From Mariniphaga sp. (GTDB lineage: Bacteria; Bacteroidota; Bacteroidia; Bacteroidales; Prolixibacteraceae), in NCBI GenBank assembly GCA_025363795.1, contig JANYLE010000290.1, positions 1 to 12,767 of the forward strand: a DNA stretch of 12,767 bases, read 5' to 3'. Under the pieces are notes generated by a model. The model was given only the letters and a program-made list of their open reading frames with translations, was not told the origin of the DNA and did no database searches. The position numbers and the translations under genes were made by a program. Within the stretch, counting starts at the first letter, position 1; each line of letters begins with the position of its first letter. Of this stretch, positions 6,574-12,767 are shown piece after piece.

Positions 6574-6619
6574 AAAAATGCCCTTCCGTAGAGAATTGAA
6601 TCTCCCGGAAGGGCATTTT
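6574..6619 (-). terminator. Rho-independent terminator of alaS
   Basis: On the minus strand AAAATGCCCTTCCG (6619-6606) pairs with CGGAAGGGCATTTTT (6588-6574), giving a stem of at least 13 bp that ends in a T-run. The interior (6589-6605) can pair further through GAGA/TCTC. It lies about 90 bp behind the alaS stop codon. Because the stem is flanked by A and T runs it may also act in the plus direction. Confidence 0.88.
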
Positions 6620-6706
6620 GCCCGTTGTGCGTTGTTGTCGCTGGTATCAGATGAGCGCTAAAGTTGCGTACCGCTCATACTTTACTGTTTTCCAAACCTG
6701 GGGAAT

Positions 6707-9325
6707 CTATTTGATAAGTCCCCTCGCGTTTTGTAACAGGAGCGGAATCCCTGCAGGTTCTTTTCCGCCGGCTGTAGCATAGAACGGTTGTCCGCCGCCG
6801 CCGCCATTGACCGCTTTGGCCAGTTCGCGGATGATGGCGCTGGCATTCAGTCCGCGTTCCTTCACGAGGTGATCAGCGATCATTACATGAATATTGGCTT
6901 TGCCATCAATTTCGGCAGCCAGTACGAGGAAGAGATTTTCAACTTCACCTTTTAGCTGGAACGCAATATCCTTGATGATGGCCGCGTTGTCGACCTTTAC
7001 CTGCTGGGCAAGGAAATTGATCCCGTTGATGGGCTCAACCTGGAGCAGCAGTTCCTTCTTCACCTTTACGGCACTCTCTTTTTCGAAGGCTTCGACCTGT
7101 TTGGCCAATGTATTATATTTGACAAATAACTCTTCTACGGCACTTTTCAGATCGGCAGGGTTGCTGAATAAAGCGGCAACTTCCTTGAGCGTTTTTAAGT
7201 GGCTGTTGATGTACTCCTCGGCTCTCTCTGCCGTGATCGCTTCGATACGGCGTACGCCCGCCGATATTGATCCTTCGGAAAGGATCACAAACTGTCCGAT
7301 GGTGCCTGTCGATGCGACATGCGTACCACCGCATAACTCGACCGATTTGCCAAAACGGATCACACGAACCTGTTCTCCATACTTTTCACCGAAGAGTGCA
7401 ATGGCGCCCATCTTTTCGGCTTCGGCGATCGGCACTTCGCGCCGTTCATCGAGCTTGTCGTTGGCCCTGATCAATTCGTTGACGCGTTGTTGTATCCTTG
7501 ATAGTTCTTCGTCGGTGACTTTCTGAAAGTGATTGAAGTCAAAACGGAGTGAATCGGGATTCACAAGCGACCCTTTTTGTTCGATATGCGACCCGAGGAT
7601 CTCGCGCAATGCATGATCAAGCAGGTGTGTTGCCGTATGATTATTCTCTGTAAGCCTGCGGTTTTTGGTATTGACCGCCGCGGTGAAAACTGCCGCCGGG
7701 TTAGCCGGTAATTTTTTCGCGAGATGAACCGTCAGTGTGTTTTCCTTGACGGTATCAAATATTTCGATCGTCTCTCCGTCAGCTTCAATGGTTCCTGAAT
7801 CGCCAACCTGTCCGCCTGACTCGGCATAAAATGGGGTTGTATTAAAGACCAGCTGGAAAAACTCCCCTTTCTTCCCTTTCACCTTCCGGTAACGGTTAAT
7901 CTTCACTTTCGCTTCAAGGGCATCGTACCCGACAAATCCATCTCCTTCGTTGCGTTGCAATTCAATCCAGTCACCTGTTTCGAGTTGGGTTGCGCTCCGT
8001 GAGCGGTTTTTCTGGGCTTCCATGGCCAGTTCGAACTCCTTGTGATTCAGGGTGAGTCCCTGTTCGCGCAGGATCAGTTCGGTAAGGTCGAGCGGAAAGC
8101 CGAATGTATCGTAAAGCTCGAAAGCAATCGTACCATTCACTTCAGTTCCGTTTTTCTTTTTCGTGTCCTCGATAATGGCATCGAGCATTTTGATCCCGGT
8201 TTCGAGCGTGCGTAGAAAAGAGTCCTCCTCTTCGCGGATCACATTGATCACGAGCTCTTGTTGCCTGATCAATTCGGGGAATGCGCCACCCATTGTTTCG
8301 GCCAGAACTTTAACCAACTGATGAATAAACGGCTTTCTGAATCCGAGGAACGTATAACCGTAACGGACGGCACGGCGCAATATCCTGCGGATCACGTAAC
8401 CGGCTTTGTTGTTTGACGGCAACTGTCCGTCGGTGATGGCAAATGAGATGGCCCGCAGGTGATCGGCAATCACACGCATGGCGATGTCCGATTTTTCGTC
8501 GGCACCGTATTTTTTACCGGCAAGGTATCCGAGTTCGGTGATTACAGTCTGAAATACATCGGTATCGTAATTCGATTGTTTGTTCTGGATCACCATACAC
8601 AACCGTTCAAATCCCATTCCCGTATCGACATGTTTGGCTGGCAACTCTTCAAGCTGGCCATTTGCTTTACGGTTGAACTGGATGAAAACGAGGTTCCATA
8701 TTTCAATCACCTGGGGATGACTTTCATTGACAAGGTCGCGTCCCGGGATGAGCGCTTTTTCGGCTTCATCACGAATGTCGACATGAATTTCAGAACAGGG
8801 TCCGCATGGGCCCGAATCGCCCATCTCCCAGAAATTGTCTTTCTTGTTCCCTTTGAGGATGCGTTCTTCCGGAAGGTATTTGGCCCACAAATTGTGTGCT
8901 TCAGTGTCCATCGGGACGCCATCTTTCTCATCCCCTTCAAAAATGGTTACATACAGTTTATCGACAGGTATCTTATAGGTGTCAACGAGCAGTTCCCATG
9001 CCCAGTCGATCGCCTCTTTCTTGAAATAGTCGCCAAACGACCAGTTTCCGAGCATCTCAAACATGGTATGATGGTAGGTATCGTGGCCTACTTCCTCAAG
9101 GTCGTTGTGTTTGCCCGAAACTCTCAGACATTTCTGTGTATCAGCAATGCGCGGATATTTTGCAGGTGAGTTTCCAAGAAATATATCCTTGAATTGGTTC
9201 ATTCCTGCATTGGTAAACATCAGCGTTGGGTCGTTTTTTACAACCATAGGTGCTGAAAGAACGATTTCATGTTGTTTGGAAGCAAAAAAATCGAGAAATG
9301 TCTGTCGTATTTGTTTTGAATTCAT
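6707..9325 (-). CDS. alaS: Alanyl-tRNA synthetase
   Basis: Protein of 872 aa, the usual length for the bacterial enzyme, which charges tRNA-Ala with alanine using ATP in the cytosol. The N-terminal class II catalytic core is complete (residues 1 to about 250), with FTNAGMNQFKD, the block around TYHHTMFEMLGNWSFGDYF (84-101) and GSGPCGP-like DSGPCGPCSEIH (170-181). The tRNA-recognition region follows, to about 450. The editing domain has all four zinc-site residues: HTATH (H563, H567) and CGGTH (C665, H669), so mischarged Ser/Gly-tRNA should be cleared. The C-Ala domain ends with a glycine-rich GGGGGQPFYATAGG (841-854). The start at 9325 gives the standard N-terminus MNSKQIRQTFLDFF. It is transcribed away from the M23 cluster and closed by the hairpin at 6574-6619. 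Confidence 0.98.
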   Translation of the reverse strand: MNSKQIRQTFLDFFASKQHEIVLSAPMVVKNDPTLMFTNAGMNQFKDIFLGNSPAKYPRIADTQKCLRVSGKHNDLEEVGHDTYHHTMFEMLGNWSFGDYFKKEAIDWAWELLVDTYKIPVDKLYVTIFEGDEKDGVPMDTEAHNLWAKYLPEERILKGNKKDNFWEMGDSGPCGPCSEIHVDIRDEAEKALIPGRDLVNESHPQVIEIWNLVFIQFNRKANGQLEELPAKHVDTGMGFERLCMVIQNKQSNYDTDVFQTVITELGYLAGKKYGADEKSDIAMRVIADHLRAISFAITDGQLPSNNKAGYVIRRILRRAVRYGYTFLGFRKPFIHQLVKVLAETMGGAFPELIRQQELVINVIREEEDSFLRTLETGIKMLDAIIEDTKKKNGTEVNGTIAFELYDTFGFPLDLTELILREQGLTLNHKEFELAMEAQKNRSRSATQLETGDWIELQRNEGDGFVGYDALEAKVKINRYRKVKGKKGEFFQLVFNTTPFYAESGGQVGDSGTIEADGETIEIFDTVKENTLTVHLAKKLPANPAAVFTAAVNTKNRRLTENNHTATHLLDHALREILGSHIEQKGSLVNPDSLRFDFNHFQKVTDEELSRIQQRVNELIRANDKLDERREVPIAEAEKMGAIALFGEKYGEQVRVIRFGKSVELCGGTHVASTGTIGQFVILSEGSISAGVRRIEAITAERAEEYINSHLKTLKEVAALFSNPADLKSAVEELFVKYNTLAKQVEAFEKESAVKVKKELLLQVEPINGINFLAQQVKVDNAAIIKDIAFQLKGEVENLFLVLAAEIDGKANIHVMIADHLVKERGLNASAIIRELAKAVNGGGGGQPFYATAGGKEPAGIPLLLQNARGLIK

Positions 9326-9349
9326 AAAAAGATATGTTAAAAAACCTTT

Positions 9350-9384
9350 AAAATCTACCTTTTGAATGGGTTTGGAGTCGCAAA
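9350..9384 (-). promoter_or_regulatory. Possible alaS promoter
   Basis: On the minus strand TTTG (9384-9381) and TAGATTTT (9357-9350) are separated by 23 bp, a near match to the Bacteroidetes TTTG/TAnnTTTG pair with the last base off. The transcript would have a leader of about 20 bases before the alaS ATG. It is weaker than the divergent promoter at 9441-9470. Confidence 0.3.
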
Positions 9385-9440
9385 AAGGAGATTTTTTATA
9401 GATTTGCGATTCGCCAAACGTGGCGGATTCTATTAAAACG

Positions 9441-9470
9441 TTGCAAAATTAGATTATTTCGCTAATTTTG
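9441..9470 (+). promoter_or_regulatory. Bacteroidetes-type promoter of the M23 cluster
   Basis: TTG (9441-9443), 19 bp, then TAATTTTG (9463-9470), an exact match to the TAnnTTTG -7 element at a normal distance from the -33 TTG core. Transcription would begin near 9475, leaving a leader of about 27 bases before the ATG at 9503. Confidence 0.6.
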
Positions 9471-9502
9471 GCCATAGTGAACCAAAAATAAAAGAGTGAT
9501 AG

Positions 9503-10471
9503 ATGGGTAAAACCAATTACAGATTCAATCCCGACACCTTAAGCTTTGATAAAATTGAACGAAGCATCAAATCGTTAATACGTATTGTGCTTGGTTATTT
9601 GTCAACTGGCGTGGTTTCAGGAGTGATCTTCTTCTTTGTTTTCCTCCAGTTTTTTGATCCCCCGCAAACGAAACGGTTAAAGCGGCAAAATGAGCAGTTA
9701 CTTTCACAATATAACCTGATGAACAAGGACTTCGAGAAAGTTTCGAAGGTACTGGAGGACATTCAGAATCGTGATGACAATATTTACAGGGTGATTTTCG
9801 AGGCAGAACCTATTCCGTCCAGTGTAAGAATGGCGGGGTTTGGCGGTGCCAACCGTTATTCGAAGCTCGAAGAGTTGGATAACGCCGAACTCATCATTAA
9901 TACTACCCGGAAATTGGATATTCTCTCCAAACAGGTTTTTGTCCAGGCCAAATCGTATGACGAGGTGGCAAAGATGGCCATGAACAAGGAGAAGATGATT
10001 GCCAGTATGCCCTCAATTATGCCTGTGTCGAACCGGGATTTGAAGCAAACAGCCTCGGGTTGGGGAATGCGCATGCATCCGATCTACAAGATCCTCCGTT
10101 TCCATTATGGGATGGACTTTACTGCCGCCACGGGAACAGATGTTTTTGCAACGGGTATTGGGGTTGTCAAATCGGCATCGCGCGAATCGGGTTATGGTAA
10201 CACCGTTGTCATTGATCACGGTTTCGGTTATGAAACCTTTTATGCGCACCTGAGCAAGATCAATGTCCAGGTTGGACAGAAGGTCAACAGGGGAGATGTG
10301 ATCGGATTCGTTGGAAGTACAGGAACATCAACTGCTCCTCATCTTCATTACGAAGTCAGCAAGAACGGAACGAAAGTCAATCCGCAGAACTATTATTTCC
10401 AGGATCTTTCACCTGTTGAATATGAGAAGATGATCTCCATTTCTTCAAATATGGGACAAAGTTTCGACTAA
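9503..10471 (+). CDS. Membrane-anchored M23 (LytM-type) peptidoglycan endopeptidase
   Basis: Protein of 322 aa. A short basic cytosolic N-terminus is followed by one transmembrane helix (about 28-51, LGYLSTGVVSGVIFFFVF), then a coiled coil (about 55-90) in the periplasm, a linker, and the M23 domain (about 183-297). The metal and catalytic residues are complete: HYGMD (H201, D205), YAHL (H249) and HLH (H280, H282). An active zinc endopeptidase cutting peptide cross-links of peptidoglycan is expected, unlike degenerate LytM factors of the EnvC type. The transmembrane plus coiled-coil layout resembles cell-wall shape and division hydrolases. It is the first gene of a plus-strand cluster behind a clear promoter, divergent from alaS, and is followed after 12 bp by the MerR-type gene. 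Confidence 0.93.
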   Translation: MGKTNYRFNPDTLSFDKIERSIKSLIRIVLGYLSTGVVSGVIFFFVFLQFFDPPQTKRLKRQNEQLLSQYNLMNKDFEKVSKVLEDIQNRDDNIYRVIFEAEPIPSSVRMAGFGGANRYSKLEELDNAELIINTTRKLDILSKQVFVQAKSYDEVAKMAMNKEKMIASMPSIMPVSNRDLKQTASGWGMRMHPIYKILRFHYGMDFTAATGTDVFATGIGVVKSASRESGYGNTVVIDHGFGYETFYAHLSKINVQVGQKVNRGDVIGFVGSTGTSTAPHLHYEVSKNGTKVNPQNYYFQDLSPVEYEKMISISSNMGQSFD

Positions 10472-10483
10472 AATTATTTACCT

Positions 10484-10819
10484 ATGGCATTCAAGGAACC
10501 GAAATCAGAAAAGCATTACTACTCCATCAGCGAGGTTGCCGGGAAGTTTGGACTGGCTCCTTCAACGCTGCGTTTCTGGGAGAAAGAGTTTGATACGATC
10601 AAACCTTTTAAGAATAAGAAGGGTGACCGTTTTTATACCCAGGAAGATATTGACCACCTCGCTTTGATCAATCATCTTGTCAAAGAACGGGGGATGACCC
10701 TTAAAGGCGCAAAGACTAAGATCAAAGAGAACAGGTCGGAGTCTGAGAATACCTTTGAGATTGTGCAAAAATTGCAGCAGATCAAGACCTATCTTCTCGA
10801 GATAAGGGAAGAGTTGTGA
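10484..10819 (+). CDS. MerR-type HTH transcriptional regulator
   Basis: Protein of 111 aa. Residues 9-77 form a MerR winged helix: YYSISEVAGKFGLAPSTLRF, then WEKEF, the wing KNKKGDRFYTQEDID and the following helix HLVKERGMTLKGAKTKI. A short helical tail (about 80-111) takes the place of a ligand-binding domain, and there are no cysteines for metal sensing. Short MerR proteins of this kind are found next to M23 peptidase genes in Bacteroidetes; the signal they read is unknown. The start lies 12 bp behind the M23 stop, so co-transcription is very likely. Confidence 0.9.
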   Translation: MAFKEPKSEKHYYSISEVAGKFGLAPSTLRFWEKEFDTIKPFKNKKGDRFYTQEDIDHLALINHLVKERGMTLKGAKTKIKENRSESENTFEIVQKLQQIKTYLLEIREEL

Positions 10820-10872
10820 TCTGATTCCGCTTGAACTATCGCATCTGTATATATTCCAAAATCTAATTTACC

Positions 10873-11976
10873 ATGACCATCAGGGAGATCATCAGTTACC
10901 TTGAATCTGTTGCCCCTCCTGCTTACCAGGAATCGTATGACAATGCCGGATTGATCATCGGCGATCCGGATACGGTGATCACGTCTGCACTGATTACGCT
11001 TGATGTTACGGAAGCGGTTATTGACGAGGCAATTGAAACTGGTTGCGAATTAATTATAGCACATCATCCTGTTCTTTTCAAAGGGCTGAAAAAGCTGAAC
11101 GGCAATAACTTTGTCGAGCGGTGCGTGATTAAGGCCATCAAAAACGATATAGCTATTTATGCCGCGCATACGAATCTCGATAGTGTGATGGGTGGTGTTA
11201 ATTCAAAAATCTGCGAAAAGATTGGGTTAACCAACACTTCTATTCTTGCCCCTGCGAAAGCACAACTTCTTAAACTGGTTACCTTTATTCCCGAAGATCA
11301 TCTCGATAATGTTCGTGAAGCCGTTTTTGCAGCCGGTGCCGGTGAGATTGGGAAGTATGACAAATGTAGTTTCAGCGCCGAAGGGACCGGAACATTCAGA
11401 GGGGGAGAAGAGGCCAACCCATATGTTGGTGAAAAGGGTGAGTTTCATTTCGAAAAAGAGGCCCGCTTCGAAACTATTTTGCCCAGGCATTTAAAAGATA
11501 GGGTGATTAACGCTTTATTAAAAGCTCATCCTTACGAAGAGGTGGCTTACGATCTTTACCTGGTCGAAAACTCCATGCCTGAAATTGGTTCCGGAATGAT
11601 TGGTCAATTGCCCGGTGCTGAAAATGAGGAGGAGTTTCTTTCCCGGCTGCTTGATGTTTTTGGTTGCAAAGCGATACGCCATACCTATTTGCTTGGAAAA
11701 CCAATTCGCAAAGTGGCAGTTTGTGGCGGTTCGGGCAGCTTTCTTCTTTCGGCTGCAATAGCTGCAGGTGCCGACATTTTCGTTACGGCAGATATGAAGT
11801 ATCATGACTTCTTTGATGCGGAAGAAAAAATCGTTGTCGCCGACATCGGTCACTATGAAAGTGAACAATTCACGAAGGAGCTTTTTTATGAAATACTTAT
11901 AAAAAAATTCCCTAACTTTGCACTCCGTTTATCGGAAGTTAAAACGAACCCTGTGTTGTATCTTTGTCAGAGGTAA
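10873..11976 (+). CDS. Nif3-like dinuclear metal centre protein (YqfO type, with PII-like insert)
   Basis: Protein of 367 aa, the long form of the family (the short YbgI form is about 250 aa). The Nif3 halves are residues 1-130 and about 233-367. Metal ligands are visible: IIAHHP (H64, H65), HTNLD (D103) and GHYESE (H327, E331). Between them, residues about 131-230 form the PII/CutA-like insert (LLKLVTFIPEDHLDNVREAV ... LKAHPYEEVAYDLY). Family members form hexameric toroids. They are often annotated as GTP cyclohydrolase 1 type 2, but the true reaction is not settled, so I give no gene symbol. The gene follows the MerR-type gene after 53 bp and is followed after 20 bp by the zinc-ribbon gene. 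Pairing of these last two is common in bacteria and suggests a linked role. Confidence 0.93.
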   Translation: MTIREIISYLESVAPPAYQESYDNAGLIIGDPDTVITSALITLDVTEAVIDEAIETGCELIIAHHPVLFKGLKKLNGNNFVERCVIKAIKNDIAIYAAHTNLDSVMGGVNSKICEKIGLTNTSILAPAKAQLLKLVTFIPEDHLDNVREAVFAAGAGEIGKYDKCSFSAEGTGTFRGGEEANPYVGEKGEFHFEKEARFETILPRHLKDRVINALLKAHPYEEVAYDLYLVENSMPEIGSGMIGQLPGAENEEEFLSRLLDVFGCKAIRHTYLLGKPIRKVAVCGGSGSFLLSAAIAAGADIFVTADMKYHDFFDAEEKIVVADIGHYESEQFTKELFYEILIKKFPNFALRLSEVKTNPVLYLCQR

Positions 11977-11996
11977 TAAATTGTAAATTTCAGTAT

Positions 11997-12767
11997 ATGT
12001 CAGATAATATCAAATCAGCCGAAGGAAAAGAAGTTTCTATCCAGGAGAAACTAAAAATGCTATATGATCTTCAATCAGTTGTTTCAGAGATTGATAAGAT
12101 TAACACTTTACGTGGCGAGCTCCCTTTGGAAGTTCAGGATCTGGAAGACGAAATTATCGGGTTAAAGACTCGTCTTACTAACTATAGTGATGAAATCAAA
12201 AGCCTGAACATCGCCATTGCCAATAAAAAGACTGAAATAAAGGAATCGAAAATCAAGATCGATAAATACAAAGAGCAGCAGGAAAACGTCCGTAACAACC
12301 GCGAATTCGACTCTCTTTCTAAAGAAATGGAATTTCAGACACTCGAAATTGAGCTTTCTGAAAAAAGGATCCGCGAGTTTACGCAGGAGATTAAAAGTAA
12401 ATCGGAAGTAGCTGAATCTTCAGAGAAGTTGCTCAAAGATCGCGAAGAAGATCTGATCAGGAAGAAAAAAGAGCTTGAAGAGATCACTGCCGAAACTGCT
12501 GTTGAGGAAGATAAATTAAGAAGCAAAGTAACCAAGATTGAGAGTCTGATCGAAGATCGTCTGGTTATGGCATTTAACCGCATTCGTAAGAATGCACGCA
12601 ACGGTCTCTCTGTTGTAACTGTTCAGCGCGATGCATGTGGCGGTTGTTTCAATAAGATTCCGCCACAACGTCAATTGGACATCGCTTCAAGAAAAAAGAT
12701 TATTGTCTGTGAGTATTGCGGACGAATTCTTGTAGATAAAGATATTGCTACTCCGCTTGAAGAACTG
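11997..12767 (+). CDS. Coiled-coil C4 zinc-ribbon protein (3' end outside the window)
   Basis: The frame opens at ATG 11997 and is still open at the window edge after 257 codons (...DIATPLEEL), so the true stop lies just beyond. Residues about 15-190 are a long antiparallel coiled coil rich in E, K, L and I. The C-terminal part holds a C4 zinc ribbon: CGGC (C214, C217) and CEYC (C238, C241), with NKIPPQRQLDI between. This is the architecture of the CT398/zf-RING_7 zinc-ribbon family, often encoded next to Nif3-like genes. It is proposed to bind nucleic acid or act as a scaffold; its exact function is unknown. It starts 20 bp behind the Nif3 stop and is probably co-transcribed. The usual family length of about 250 aa means little is missing. 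Confidence 0.9.
   Translation, partial: MSDNIKSAEGKEVSIQEKLKMLYDLQSVVSEIDKINTLRGELPLEVQDLEDEIIGLKTRLTNYSDEIKSLNIAIANKKTEIKESKIKIDKYKEQQENVRNNREFDSLSKEMEFQTLEIELSEKRIREFTQEIKSKSEVAESSEKLLKDREEDLIRKKKELEEITAETAVEEDKLRSKVTKIESLIEDRLVMAFNRIRKNARNGLSVVTVQRDACGGCFNKIPPQRQLDIASRKKIIVCEYCGRILVDKDIATPLEEL

Noticed and set aside
6894..7526. Plus-strand frame of 210 codons opposite the 3' part of alaS
   Set aside because: Serine- and threonine-rich translation typical of an antisense shadow of a conserved gene.
8459..9169. Long plus-strand frame of 236 codons opposite alaS
   Set aside because: It lies wholly inside the N-terminal coding part of alaS, whose protein is complete and conserved; it is an antisense shadow.
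9411..9427. Imperfect inverted repeat around CGCCA-AACG-TGGCG between alaS and the M23 gene
   Set aside because: The stem is only five pairs and is not repeated elsewhere; it is too weak to call an operator.

Overview
The window looks like a chromosomal segment of a Bacteroidota (Bacteroidetes) bacterium. Starts lack Shine-Dalgarno sites and sit in A/T-rich leaders. The promoter before the M23 peptidase gene has the Bacteroidetes form (TTG, 19 bp, TAATTTTG). Protein types typical of the phylum are present: a DUF4468 protein, a carboxypeptidase-regulatory-like repeat protein, small lipoproteins and a YqfO-type Nif3 protein. The species cannot be told from the sequence.

Left part (1-6100) is AT-rich and accessory in character. 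All genes lie on the minus strand and are mostly separated by 90-470 bp. In order of coordinate they are: the N-terminus of a probable lipoprotein cut by the window edge; an exported amidohydrolase; a three-helix membrane protein with two PH-like soluble parts; a small lipoprotein flanked by inverted, integron-attC-like arms; a secreted DUF4468 protein; a short conserved hypothetical; and a helical protein with a C-terminal carboxypeptidase-regulatory-like beta domain, followed by a strong terminator. REP-like palindromes with the same loop (TTACAAA) lie behind two of the genes.

Middle (6100-6561) is a phased tandem array of 22 units of 21 bp with a higher-order period of six units (126 bp) and no indels. 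One minus-strand frame reads through it as heptads of the type S/C-V-x-Q-T-L-x, broken once by TAA. I regard it as a minisatellite of unknown role; it is the most unusual object in the window.

Right part (6574-12767) is core genome. alaS (minus, ending in a strong hairpin terminator) is divergent from a plus-strand cluster: a membrane-anchored M23/LytM endopeptidase, a MerR-type HTH protein, a Nif3/YqfO dinuclear-metal protein with the inserted PII-like domain, and a coiled-coil C4 zinc-ribbon protein that runs off the window edge. Close spacing (12, 53 and 20 bp) suggests that the four plus-strand genes form one transcription unit. No rRNA, tRNA, CRISPR array, integrase or transposase gene was found.
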